From Terriglobia bacterium (GTDB lineage: Bacteria > Acidobacteriota > Terriglobia > Terriglobales > Acidobacteriaceae), in the NCBI GenBank assembly GCA_020072815.1, contig JAIQGE010000005.1:248001-312000 (forward strand): DNA of 64,000 bases, written 5' to 3'. Each line of letters begins with the position of its first letter. Within the stretch, counting starts at the first letter, position 1. A program made the position numbers and the translations under genes. The notes beneath the pieces are model-generated. The model was not told the DNA's origin, did no database searches, and saw only the letters and a list, made by a program, of their open reading frames with translations. Below, in pieces: positions 42,967 to 52,015 of the stretch.

Positions 42967-43500
42967 CAACTTCTTCCTTGGCGCTCAGGCCACGCATGCC
43001 CAGCAGAAAAACTCGAAGAAACTGGGCCGGTTATCGGGTACGAAAGTCAGTTGCACATCGTGAACGATACAAGACAGTTATTGCTGCTACGAGATGCCGA
43101 CAGTTCACAGCAATCCAGTCCGAACGATCACCAAAAAGCTAGTCAGGGTCTTGAGACAAAAGTAATTCGAATGATTAGGGGTCTTCCTAAGCCACTTGCA
43201 CTACGAAATCACCGCTATAAATCTTTGTTTCCCAGATACAGAAGGGCTGTAACGCTGATAGCAGCACACCTGCGCTTGCAAGAGTGCAAAACTTTGCATG
43301 TTTTGAACTTTACCGGAAGCGGGCTCACTACAGAAAAACGAGTGTTAAATAACTACAGGCATTGCTTCAGAGGCAAGGAGGTGGCCAAAGTTTTTGCAGA
43401 AGAAATTACGTTGGATTAAAAGCAACTTAGTTGTGGAGTTGAAAACTATTTCAGCGTGGTTCGTTCGCGCACAAACTACACACGCGAGAAAAAAATGCAT
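42967..43500. other. Intergenic region upstream of the lyase-like gene
   Basis: Contains EPS palindrome site 7. AT-rich relative to the genes; no credible gene on either strand. Confidence 0.5.
43285..43298. promoter_or_regulatory. EPS-regulon palindrome, site 7
   Basis: TGCAAAACTTTGCA lies 318 bases upstream of the lyase-like gene. TTGCAAGAG just before it adds a partial third half-site. Confidence 0.5.
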
Positions 43501-44766
43501 TCACTGTTCAATATTAGATAGCTTCGCAGGTGCTTCTTCGGAGTGGTTCCGGCTTTGGGCATCGGCAATATCATTGCGATTTTCACTACGGCTTTCCGCT
43601 GAGATTCGCACTAAGTAACTCTCTACTTCCGCTGCGACAGTCTCCCAGGTGCGCGTGCGCGCGTAGCGAACGATGGCGTCGCGATTCCACTTGCGCTCCA
43701 GCGCCGCGCCGATCCCGTCAGCGATCGCCGCCGCGTCCTGCGCGACCATGATTCCCAACTCCGGAGAAACCAGGATCTCCGGGACGCCCCAAAGCCCGGT
43801 CGCCACCACAGGCGTTCCGCAGGCCAGCGACTCCAGCACCACGTTGGGCCAGCCTTCGCGCGAACTGACCAGACAGCTCAAGTCGGCCGCGCTGTACCAC
43901 AGCCGAAGCTCTTCGTTGGGCCGCGCTCCGGCAAAGATCACGCGATCTGCCACGTTGCAGGTCCGCGCCAGCGCCAGCAATTCCGCAGTATCGCCCTTGC
44001 CCACGATGTACACCACGAGTTTGGGAAATCTCTCTGCCAGCCTGGCCATTGCCGGAATCAGAAACTGGAAACCTTTCCTGGGTATCAAGGCGCCAACGGC
44101 AACAACGATTTGGTCTTCCACCGGCAGGCCAAGTTCCTGCCGCGCTTGCTTCTGCTCCACTGGATTGAATCGGCCCAGGTCAACGCCGTTCCCGATCACG
44201 GTGGCCCGCTCCGGCGGCACGCCCAGCTTCACCATCTCGTCGGTCAAAGCTTTGCAGACTCCGATGTTGCCGGCCGTATTTCTCAGCGTCCAGCGGATCA
44301 TGGGCCGCAAGAGGCGGAACGAAGGAAACAGATTGATGTCCGTGCCGCGCGCCGACGCCGCCACCGGCAGGCCGAGCAGCTTGCCGATCAGGACCGCCGC
44401 GAAACAGTCGGGGTAGATGTAGTGTCCGTCTATGCAATCAAAGCGAAGCTGCTTGTGCAGCTTGCGCGCCAGCAGGTAGCTGCCAAGAAACATCAACAGT
44501 CCGTGCAAGGGCATGGAAATTTTCGGCAGCAGCAGATAGCGCGGATGGTAAACGGTAAGCTCTCCGATTTGCTCTACCCGGGGAATGCGCGCTGTCGCGC
44601 CCCACGTCGAAGACTTGATCCACGCGGGAAAATACGGCACTGGTGCAACCACCGTAACCTTGTTTCCGGGGCGCCGGCTGACGTGCGCCATCCGCTGGTA
44701 AATGAATACACCCAGCGTGTCATCGCTCGAGTTGGGGAAAAGGCTGGTGAAAGTCAGGATGTGCAT
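43501..44766 (-). CDS. GT4-family glycosyltransferase
   Basis: A 421-residue GT-B fold transferase. The N-terminal domain begins MHILTFTSLFPNSSDD and the C-terminal donor domain contains GALIPRKGFQFLIPAM. The family Glu-x7-Glu motif is REGWPNVVLE at about residues 307-316. It resembles TuaC-like and XrtA-associated EPS glycosyltransferases. It should add one sugar to the lipid-linked repeat on the cytoplasmic face. It is divergent from the amidotransferase at 45150, across a gap with an EPS palindrome. The donor is not predictable from sequence. Confidence 0.88.
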   Translation of the reverse strand: MHILTFTSLFPNSSDDTLGVFIYQRMAHVSRRPGNKVTVVAPVPYFPAWIKSSTWGATARIPRVEQIGELTVYHPRYLLLPKISMPLHGLLMFLGSYLLARKLHKQLRFDCIDGHYIYPDCFAAVLIGKLLGLPVAASARGTDINLFPSFRLLRPMIRWTLRNTAGNIGVCKALTDEMVKLGVPPERATVIGNGVDLGRFNPVEQKQARQELGLPVEDQIVVAVGALIPRKGFQFLIPAMARLAERFPKLVVYIVGKGDTAELLALARTCNVADRVIFAGARPNEELRLWYSAADLSCLVSSREGWPNVVLESLACGTPVVATGLWGVPEILVSPELGIMVAQDAAAIADGIGAALERKWNRDAIVRYARTRTWETVAAEVESYLVRISAESRSENRNDIADAQSRNHSEEAPAKLSNIEQ

Positions 44767-44923
44767 TGGCTCGCCACGGTGATTGCTTCTCTAAACCCTT
44801 GACAGCAAACAAGTAACTATGAGCAACTGGCCTGCCACGTTCTCACATCGCGTGGCAAGTTAAGTCACCTTTTGTGAACAGCATAGCGGCCTGGAAACTC
44901 AGCCTGGTGAGTACCCAACGTTC

Positions 44924-44952
44924 TTGATGTGAAAATCTTTGCATACTATATA
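44924..44952 (+). promoter_or_regulatory. Putative sigma-70 promoter of the amidotransferase gene
   Basis: TTGATG (44924-44929) and TATATA (44947-44952) are separated by 17 bases, and the palindrome fills positions 44930-44943 of that spacer. The start codon is about 200 bases downstream. This is predicted by eye only. Confidence 0.45.
44930..44943. promoter_or_regulatory. EPS-regulon palindrome, site 8 (within promoter spacer)
   Basis: TGAAAATCTTTGCA has one deviation in the left half (A for C). It lies exactly between the -35 and -10 of a candidate promoter, 163 bases from the GT4 gene and 206 from the amidotransferase. Confidence 0.45.
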
Positions 44953-45149
44953 AAGGATGCGCCGCCGACAAACCTGCTCGTGTGCGATGGGTCGCGCTAA
45001 TTGGTTGAATCCAAGACAGATATTCATTCATTAAGCGCCCATCACGCGAGTGTTTGGCCATTCACTTGCCTTTTAACTGAGGTTCGCCGAATTGTGTCCA
45101 TTGCAAGCTTACTTGGGGCCACTTCGGTACCGGAAGAAGGAAAAGCTGA

Positions 45150-47027
45150 ATGTGCGGAATCTGCGGAATTTTTGAGTTCGACCAGTCCCGGCCCGTGGCT
45201 CGCGCGGACGTCCATGCCATGAACCAAACCCTGCGCCACCGTGGCCCGGACGACGACGGAGTTTACGTGGCTCCCGGCATTGGACTGGGACATCGCCGCC
45301 TGAGCATCATTGACGTCGCCGGCGGGCACCAGCCCATCTCCAACGAAGACGGCAGCATTTGGGTCCTTCTGAACGGCGAGATCTACAACTACCCCGAGCT
45401 CCGCCAGGAACTGCTGGGCCGCGGACACCGCCTGGCCACGCGTTCTGACACGGAGGCCATCGTCCACCTCTACGAAGATTACGGCGAAGGCTGCTTTACC
45501 CATTTGCGCGGAATGTTTGCTATCGCGTTGTGGGACTCGCGCACTCGCAAGCTGATTCTGGCGCGTGATCGCGCCGGCGAAAAGCCGCTGTTCTACTATC
45601 GTGACGCCAACCGCCTGCTCTTCGGCTCCGAATTGAAAGCCATTCTCGCCGGGCCCGATGTCTCGGTCCACACCGACAATGAAGCGCTGTTCGACTACTT
45701 CAGTTTTGGCTACGTCCCGGCGCCGAAAAGCATTTATCGCGAAGTCCGCAAAGTCCTGCCCGGTCATTACGTGGTCGTTTCCGGCGGCTCCCTCCGCGAC
45801 GAGTGTTATTGGGACTTGAGTTTCCATCCTCGCGAAGACCGCAGCGAAGCCGAGTGGTGTGAAATCCTGCGCCACCAGCTATGCGAGTCCACCCGCATCC
45901 AGCTCATGAGCGACGTGCCCTTGGGGGCCTTCCTGAGCGGCGGCGTTGATTCCTCCACCGTGGTGGCGATGATGCGCCACATTCAGAAGAAAGGCTCAGT
46001 CACCACCTGCTCCATCGCGTTTGAGGAGGAGGAGTACAACGAAGCGCCGTTTGCCCGCAAGATCGCCGACCAGTTTGCCACCGATCACCACGAGAAGACC
46101 GTTCATCCGCAGGCCACGGAGGTCATTGACAAGCTGGCGTGGCACTACGATGAGCCGTTTGCTGATTCGTCCGCCATACCCACGTACTACGTGTCCGCGG
46201 TGGCCCGGGAAAAAGTCACCGTGGCCCTGGGCGGCGATGGCGGCGATGAGAACTTTGCCGGGTATCGCCGCTACTACTTTGACCAGTTTGAGAACCGTCT
46301 GCGCGGCATCGCCCCGCTCTCCATCCGGCGCGCCATCTTTGGGCCGCTGGGCCGGATCTATCCTCCGCTCTCCTGGGCGCCGCGCGTGTTTCGCGGCCGC
46401 GCCACTTTTCAAAGCTTGTCGCGCTCGCCGCTGGAAGGCTACTTCAACTCGCTTTCCATCTTTCGTCCGGATGAAAAGCCCAGCCTGTTCAGTTCTGATT
46501 TCCTGAGGCAGGTGGCCGGCTACGATTCCATCAGCGTCTTCCAGAAACACTACGACAACGCCGGAACGGACGATCCGCTGACCCGCATCCAGTACGTTGA
46601 TATCAAGACCTATTTGCCCGATGACATTCTGACCAAAGTAGACCGCGCCAGCATGGCGGTTTCCTTGGAAGTGAGGGCTCCGTTCCTGGACCATCATTTG
46701 ATGGAAATGGCCGCTACCATTCCTTCCAGCCTGAAGCTGCGCGGCACCAACGGAAAATATATTCTGAAGAAAACCATGTCGCCCACCTTGCCGGACGACG
46801 TGCTGTATCGCCGCAAGCAGGGGTTCGCCATCCCGCTCGACCACTGGTTCCGCAAAGAGATCAAAGAGATGGCCTACGACAACATCATCGGCCAGGACGA
46901 CGGCATTCTTGATCCCAAGCAGTTGGGGAAAATCTGGAAGCAGCATCAATCGGGCCAGGCTGACCGTTCGCCGCAGCTCTGGACGGTGCTCATGTATCGC
47001 AAGTGGCGGAGTGCTTTTCCGGCGTAG
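45150..47027 (+). CDS. Asparagine synthase-type amidotransferase of XrtA-type EPS systems
   Basis: A 625-residue protein with an N-terminal class-II glutaminase (catalytic Cys2 in MCGICGIFEFD, then RHRGPDDDG and LNGEIYNY) and a C-terminal ATP-pyrophosphatase domain (LSGGVDSST, near residue 263). AGGEN-like and ALGGDGGDENFAGYRR blocks are standard. It matches the exosortase-A-associated amidotransferase group, thought to amidate uronic acids or related sugars in the EPS. AAGGAA precedes the ATG at 45150. It converges on the propeller gene at 47065 and has its own promoter with palindrome. A second, degenerate paralog is at 54306. Confidence 0.9.
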   Translation: MCGICGIFEFDQSRPVARADVHAMNQTLRHRGPDDDGVYVAPGIGLGHRRLSIIDVAGGHQPISNEDGSIWVLLNGEIYNYPELRQELLGRGHRLATRSDTEAIVHLYEDYGEGCFTHLRGMFAIALWDSRTRKLILARDRAGEKPLFYYRDANRLLFGSELKAILAGPDVSVHTDNEALFDYFSFGYVPAPKSIYREVRKVLPGHYVVVSGGSLRDECYWDLSFHPREDRSEAEWCEILRHQLCESTRIQLMSDVPLGAFLSGGVDSSTVVAMMRHIQKKGSVTTCSIAFEEEEYNEAPFARKIADQFATDHHEKTVHPQATEVIDKLAWHYDEPFADSSAIPTYYVSAVAREKVTVALGGDGGDENFAGYRRYYFDQFENRLRGIAPLSIRRAIFGPLGRIYPPLSWAPRVFRGRATFQSLSRSPLEGYFNSLSIFRPDEKPSLFSSDFLRQVAGYDSISVFQKHYDNAGTDDPLTRIQYVDIKTYLPDDILTKVDRASMAVSLEVRAPFLDHHLMEMAATIPSSLKLRGTNGKYILKKTMSPTLPDDVLYRRKQGFAIPLDHWFRKEIKEMAYDNIIGQDDGILDPKQLGKIWKQHQSGQADRSPQLWTVLMYRKWRSAFPA

Positions 47028-47064
47028 AAGCCGTCACTGAAGCGCCAAGAAAATCTTTGAACTC

Positions 47065-48243
47065 CTAAGGCTGCGGCTTGACCGTCTCGGCCCGAGTCTG
47101 CGGCGCCGCCACGGCAGCGCGCTTGTGCGCCAGCCGCAGTGCGGTGTGGGCCATATCGTAGTAGCTGATGTAGATGTCGTCGTGGCTGTCAATCGCCAGC
47201 GAAGGATCAAGGCCCACGTTGTTGCCGTTGTCAACGGTTTCGGCTTTCCAGCCCTTGGGTGTAATCGTGGCATATCGCAAGACGCCCATGCCGCTGTCCC
47301 AGTAAGCCACATGCGGGCGTTGTTTGCTGTCAAACTTCAACGAGACGCGTTCAATGTTGTCCGCCCGGCCGGTAATGTTGTCCACCACCTCTGACTTCCA
47401 TCCGCCCTGCGCCGTCCAACTGGCGTACTTGACCATGCGGTGGGCAACGTCAAAGTAAGCGATGTGCGGATTGCCTGCCTGATCGATCTCAATGCTGCCG
47501 CCCAGTCCCGTCCAGCCGCCTGACATCTGATGCGTGTCGGGAGCGCCGAAGTGCCACTCCGAGCCGTCCCAACTGGCATAGCGCAGGTCCCCGGCATCCA
47601 CGTCGGAATAAGCGATGTGCGGCAGACCCTTGCTGTCCAGCGCCAGTGAATTGAATTTGCCGGTGGCCGATCGTGAATCCACTGTTTCCGTATACCACGT
47701 CCCGCCGTCAAGAAACGCGTATTTCAAGTGCAAGGCATACGTGCCGTCTTTATACAGGCGATGGTAGTAGCTGATCCGCGGCTGGCCGTTGGGCGCGATG
47801 CGGATGAAGTTGAAGAAATTGATGTGCTCGTAGTCCAGCGTTTGCTTGGTCCACTTCTTTCCGTCCCAGAAGGCGTAACGCAGGCCGGACTCATTCGGGC
47901 CCGCGTAGGCGAAGTGCGGGTGGCCGTTGTTGTCCACCGCCAGTGATTCAAATCCGCCGCTGGCGTCAACTTCCATGATGTCCCAGCGCTTGACGGACGC
48001 GGAGCGGAACGCGTAGCGCAAGGCCTGGCGGGTCTCATCGTAGTAGCCGATGTGGAGGTTGTCATGACTGTCAATGGACAGCGAACTGAACTTGCCTAGG
48101 TTTCGCCCGTCGCCGCCTTCCACCACTTCCACCTGCCAGGGCGATTGGGCACGCGCGGCTTGCGCCAGGCCTAGCAACGCCAGAACGGACATCAGCAATA
48201 GCCGGTTTTTGTTTTTCACAAATTGATGTATGAAACTGATCAT
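47065..48243 (-). CDS. Secreted beta-propeller of repeated LxxDSxGxPHIAYxD units
   Basis: A 392-residue protein with a signal peptide (about 12-33, ARAQ). About seven repeats of roughly 50 residues follow, each with a version of SLALDSKGLPHIAYSDVD and LRYASWDGSEW...ETVD. This is a BNR/sialidase-like propeller, related to that in the protein at 7339-9165. No catalytic residues are evident. It is the last gene of the large minus-strand EPS operon, five bases after the GT2-ATP-grasp gene. That position suggests a carbohydrate-binding or assembly role for the exported polymer. Confidence 0.75.
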   Translation of the reverse strand: MISFIHQFVKNKNRLLLMSVLALLGLAQAARAQSPWQVEVVEGGDGRNLGKFSSLSIDSHDNLHIGYYDETRQALRYAFRSASVKRWDIMEVDASGGFESLAVDNNGHPHFAYAGPNESGLRYAFWDGKKWTKQTLDYEHINFFNFIRIAPNGQPRISYYHRLYKDGTYALHLKYAFLDGGTWYTETVDSRSATGKFNSLALDSKGLPHIAYSDVDAGDLRYASWDGSEWHFGAPDTHQMSGGWTGLGGSIEIDQAGNPHIAYFDVAHRMVKYASWTAQGGWKSEVVDNITGRADNIERVSLKFDSKQRPHVAYWDSGMGVLRYATITPKGWKAETVDNGNNVGLDPSLAIDSHDDIYISYYDMAHTALRLAHKRAAVAAPQTRAETVKPQP

Positions 48244-48247
48244 AAAC

Positions 48248-50488
48248 TTAGCCCTTACTCCTGATCTTCCGCAGCGCCATCCTGCTCATGGTGGGAAACA
48301 TGGAACCCCACGCGTAGCGCAGGAAAGGCATGGGATCGCCCCACTTGAAGATGCCAAACATCTTCGGCCCTGACAACTGGCCGAAAAGTGTCTTCAGTTT
48401 GACGCGCTTGTTATAGATTCCTGACGCCGAATACATGAGCCACGCGTCCTCTGCCACCCATTTGCCGCCCGGATGTTGCGAGGTGTGCGCGTCCAGGCTG
48501 TGCCCGGTAAGGTCGCTGTAGGCGACGCGCGTCAGGTTGGTGCCGCTCATGTGCGCCAGCTGGTGCCAGTCCCAATGGCGAGTGTTGATCTCAATCAGCT
48601 TGTACTCGCCGGTGTTGGCGTCGCGTTTGTATTCAATCTCCGCCATGCCGCGATACGCCAGGCTCTTGCACAGCCGCGCCGAGGGCTCCACAATCTCCTG
48701 CAGGCTGACGTTTTGCACCACGCATCCGGTGCCGAAGTCGTCCGGTTCCTGCACCAGTTTGCGCGCACAGAAATAACCCAGCGGCTCGGACCCGTTCCCG
48801 AAGTACCCGCCCATGATGGCGATGTCCCCGGTGGCCCCGGGTATCCACTCCTGCACCAGCACTTCCGGATTCACCTGGGCGACGCGATCATATTCTTCTT
48901 TCAGTTCGCTCGCGCTATCGGCGCGAAAGGCTTTGCGGCAACCCACAGCCTGCCAGTTTCCCTCGCCGCGCCACTGGTAGGAGCTTACCGGCTTTACCAC
49001 GCACGGGAAGCCGACATCCGCTGGGACCCGCTCCAGATCACTCGCGTTGTGCACCACCAGCGTTCTGGGCACTGGCACCCCGGCGGCCTTGGCCGCCTCC
49101 ACCAACTGGCCTTTGTCCAGGACCCGCCGCAGAGATTCCTGGCCGGGAATGGACAGGCGGTAGTCTTTCAGGTCTTCGCGATGACGGTCGAGAAAAACTA
49201 CGTCAGCATCGCGCGTTGGGAAAATTACGGCGCCACCAAGCTCCACCGCAGCGTTCTTGAGATACGCGGCAAGCTTTTCCGGCTCGCTCTGCGAATCCGG
49301 AGCAAAGCGTACGTCGCAAAAACGCGTGAAGTTGCCATAGGCTTTGCGGTCAGCGGAAAGGCCAATCACTTTGAGTCCGGTGCCGGCCAGATCGCGGGCA
49401 ATCGCCAACCCGGAATAAAACATGTTCATGATGATGACCGGCGGCAGCTTCGTGCTCTTCACAGTCGCGGGCGACGGCGCGTGCCTGGCGGCCGAACCGC
49501 CATCACCTGAAGAATCGTGTGGCACAGGCGTTCCTGCTTGTGCTTTTGGCTTTTCCGCCGCAGTGTCTGGCGACTCGCTGTTTCGCCGCAGTTTGCTCTT
49601 CGCCCATTCGCGCGCGCCTCTCGGTACCAGCGAATAAGCCGCTTGACGATAGCCGGTGAGCGAACCTGGCTGTGCGGCAATGGCCTTAACGGCATGGCGC
49701 ATGGCGCCGGCATTGGTCCCTTGCAGCAGGTCGGTTGCCGCCCATTGGGTCTCAATTTCAAATCGCGCACGGCGCTGGGCCTTCGGGCTGACGCTCCTCA
49801 GCTTCATCGCGCGCTCACTGATGGTTTTCATCTCCAGCAGCCGGTCCTCGGCTTTCATGTCACGGGTGAGGCAGCCTGAAGCTGACTGGCGATACAGCAC
49901 CAGCGGTTCGGCGACAAGATCGGCCTCGCTACCGGCAAGGATTTTGAGCCACAGGTCCCAGTCCTGGGCGAACTTGAATTCCAGGTCCATGTAGCCGGCT
50001 TTTTCCACGGCGTCGCGCCGGGCAATCACGCAGGAAGTGAAGATGAAGTTCTTGATCAGCAGGCGGTCAAAGACGTCGCCGCGGTTCTCCGCTGCGGCGT
50101 TGCGCGCGTACAGAATGCGGAGCTGCTCGTCCACGGCGTAATCGCTGCAGTACACCAGCCCCAGCTTGGGGTTCTGCGCGGCCAGTTCCATCTGCTTTTC
50201 AATCTTGTTGGGCAGCCAGACATCGTCATCATCCAGAAACGCGAGCCACTCGCCGGTTGCATTGCGCATGGCCAGGTTCCGAGCCGCGGACGCGCCTCCG
50301 TTGGCCTGGAAGAATGGCCGCACGCGGTCGCCGTAAGCCAGAAGCTGCTCGCGCGTGTTGTCCTTGGAGCCGTCGTCCACAACAATGATCTCGCGCACCG
50401 GAACCGTTTGCGCCAGCACGCTGTCAATCGCTTCCCGCACTTGCTGTGCGCGATTGTAAGTTGCCATTACTACGGAAACATCAGCCAT
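48248..50488 (-). CDS. Fusion of GT2 glycosyltransferase and ATP-grasp ligase
   Basis: A 746-residue two-domain enzyme. Residues 1 to about 290 are a GT-A family 2 transferase (VVMATYNRAQQVREAIDSVL, VVDDGSKDNT, FLDDDDVWLP as the DxD site). After a Pro/Ser-rich linker, residues about 345-700 form an ATP-grasp ligase (FPCVVKPVSSYQWRGEGNWQ, VLVQEWIPGATGD, and EIEYKRD...LIEINTRHWDW as the metal-binding strand). ATP-grasp enzymes make carboxylate-amine bonds, so the enzyme may add a sugar and then ligate an amino acid or amine to it. Start and stop abut the neighbours (3-5 bases). The fusion is unusual. Confidence 0.85.
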   Translation of the reverse strand: MADVSVVMATYNRAQQVREAIDSVLAQTVPVREIIVVDDGSKDNTREQLLAYGDRVRPFFQANGGASAARNLAMRNATGEWLAFLDDDDVWLPNKIEKQMELAAQNPKLGLVYCSDYAVDEQLRILYARNAAAENRGDVFDRLLIKNFIFTSCVIARRDAVEKAGYMDLEFKFAQDWDLWLKILAGSEADLVAEPLVLYRQSASGCLTRDMKAEDRLLEMKTISERAMKLRSVSPKAQRRARFEIETQWAATDLLQGTNAGAMRHAVKAIAAQPGSLTGYRQAAYSLVPRGAREWAKSKLRRNSESPDTAAEKPKAQAGTPVPHDSSGDGGSAARHAPSPATVKSTKLPPVIIMNMFYSGLAIARDLAGTGLKVIGLSADRKAYGNFTRFCDVRFAPDSQSEPEKLAAYLKNAAVELGGAVIFPTRDADVVFLDRHREDLKDYRLSIPGQESLRRVLDKGQLVEAAKAAGVPVPRTLVVHNASDLERVPADVGFPCVVKPVSSYQWRGEGNWQAVGCRKAFRADSASELKEEYDRVAQVNPEVLVQEWIPGATGDIAIMGGYFGNGSEPLGYFCARKLVQEPDDFGTGCVVQNVSLQEIVEPSARLCKSLAYRGMAEIEYKRDANTGEYKLIEINTRHWDWHQLAHMSGTNLTRVAYSDLTGHSLDAHTSQHPGGKWVAEDAWLMYSASGIYNKRVKLKTLFGQLSGPKMFGIFKWGDPMPFLRYAWGSMFPTMSRMALRKIRSKG

Positions 50489-50491
50489 AAC

Positions 50492-52015
50492 TTAGTTCAC
50501 TCCTTTGGCCTGGCTCGCCACGCGGCCGGTCTCGCTTGACAAACGGCGCGACGACAAACGCGCACGCATCCAGGCCGCAGAATCAGCACGCAGAGACCGC
50601 AACAATCCCGGCGGCAGCAGCCGCAGCCGCGTCAGCATGAAGAGAAAGATCGTCGCCAAAACTGACTTGACCGCCACTCTCACGATGAACGACTCCGCGG
50701 GCAACAGATAGGCAATCGCCAACAGCGCCGCGCAGCATCCCAGCACCTGCAAGATGACTTTGAAGTTGCACCGCACCGGGTAAGCGGCCACGCTGAACCA
50801 GTAGCTGGCGACGGAAAGAAACGCGAAGCTGAAAAACGTTGCCCACACCGCGCCCCACGCGCCCCACCTAAGGATCAGTCCGAAATTCAGCGCCAGGCAA
50901 AACACCGTGGACGCAATCCCGATGATGGAAAGCGTGACGTTCTTCTTGCGGACCAGCAATCCGGCCTCAAAGAACAGCCCCATGCCCTGCACCACGTAGG
51001 CGAATGCCAGGAGCGGCACAAAGCGATAGGCGTCCGTGAACCTTGCTCCCACCATCACTTCAAAGACTTCGCGGATGCTGATGCTCACCAGGAACGCCAC
51101 CGTAATCAGCGCGACTGAATACAGCGTAAAGACCTGCGAGAAAAGCGCGGGCGCATCTTCGCGCTTGGCGATCTCATACGACTGCGGCTCCCACATGAGC
51201 TGGAATGGCTGGATGGCCATCAGGCTCAGGACGTAAGCGAACTTGTAGCCCACGGCGTACACGCCCACGGTGTCAATGCCGTGAAAGCGCTGCAGGAAGA
51301 AGCGGTCAGAGAAATTCAATACGAACGCCGCTACCCACACGGTAAACAGCGGTGCGCCAAACTTAAGGAGCTTGAACAGCTTGGTCCCGGAGATCCGCAA
51401 GCCGGTTTCGCGAAGGGTGAGAAACATGAGCACCACCCACACGGCGCCGGCGGCGGCGAGATTGGCCCAGAACGATCCTGCAATCCCCAGCTTGAGTCCG
51501 GCGACAAAGTAAATGTTGAGCCCCACGGAGAGTAGGAGAAATCCCTGGGTGAGGAAGGTGTACAGGCCGGAACGCTGTTTGCCGCGCAGGTAAACCCAGC
51601 CGATGTCGGCGGAAAAGGTAAAGAAGAACCCGAAAGCCATCAACTGCACCAGGGTTCGGTACTTTGCGCTGCCCAGCAAGGCTTGCGATACGGCGTTCGG
51701 GAACAGAAGCGCAACCACCACTGCCGCGCCGCCTACCAGCAGAGTAGTAATCATTCCGGTGCTGACCACCAGCTTCTTTTCCTTGTCGTCGTCGGTGTCG
51801 TAGTAAAAGCGCATGACAGCCGTGGACAGGCCGGGCGCCAGCAACACTGTGGCAATCATCGCCGTGAGATTCAGGATCTCCATCACGCCGTATTCGCCCG
51901 CGGAAAAATAATGGGTGTAGAAGGGAATCAGCAGGAAGCTGATGACCTTCCCCAGGATGCGGCCGAAGCCGTACACCGCGGCGTTGCGAAACAATTTGGC
52001 GAGTTGCTCGTTCAC
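50492..52015 (-). CDS. Wzx-type oligosaccharide flippase
   Basis: A 507-residue MATE-like polysaccharide transporter with about 12-14 membrane helices. The N-terminus, AAVYGFGRILGKVISFLLIP and YTHYFSAGEYGVMEI, is typical of Wzx/RfbX proteins. It should flip the undecaprenyl-linked repeat to the periplasmic face. The start is GTG at 52015, inside a GTGA overlap with the stop of the upstream FemAB-deacetylase gene. It is followed three bases later by the GT2-ATP-grasp gene. Confidence 0.92.
   Translation of the reverse strand: MNEQLAKLFRNAAVYGFGRILGKVISFLLIPFYTHYFSAGEYGVMEILNLTAMIATVLLAPGLSTAVMRFYYDTDDDKEKKLVVSTGMITTLLVGGAAVVVALLFPNAVSQALLGSAKYRTLVQLMAFGFFFTFSADIGWVYLRGKQRSGLYTFLTQGFLLLSVGLNIYFVAGLKLGIAGSFWANLAAAGAVWVVLMFLTLRETGLRISGTKLFKLLKFGAPLFTVWVAAFVLNFSDRFFLQRFHGIDTVGVYAVGYKFAYVLSLMAIQPFQLMWEPQSYEIAKREDAPALFSQVFTLYSVALITVAFLVSISIREVFEVMVGARFTDAYRFVPLLAFAYVVQGMGLFFEAGLLVRKKNVTLSIIGIASTVFCLALNFGLILRWGAWGAVWATFFSFAFLSVASYWFSVAAYPVRCNFKVILQVLGCCAALLAIAYLLPAESFIVRVAVKSVLATIFLFMLTRLRLLPPGLLRSLRADSAAWMRARLSSRRLSSETGRVASQAKGVN

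Larger units (their letters stand above)
44767..45149. other. Divergent control region of GT4 and amidotransferase
   Basis: About 380 bases carrying a recognisable promoter with an EPS palindrome in its spacer (44924-44952). No gene is supported. Confidence 0.55.

Noticed and set aside
7211-44943. Reading the TGCAAA...TTGCA sites as sigma-54 promoters
   Set aside because: Sigma-54 sites need GG and GC dinucleotides spaced by ten bases (TGGCAC-N5-TTGC). These sites have T at the position of the second G and are instead symmetric.
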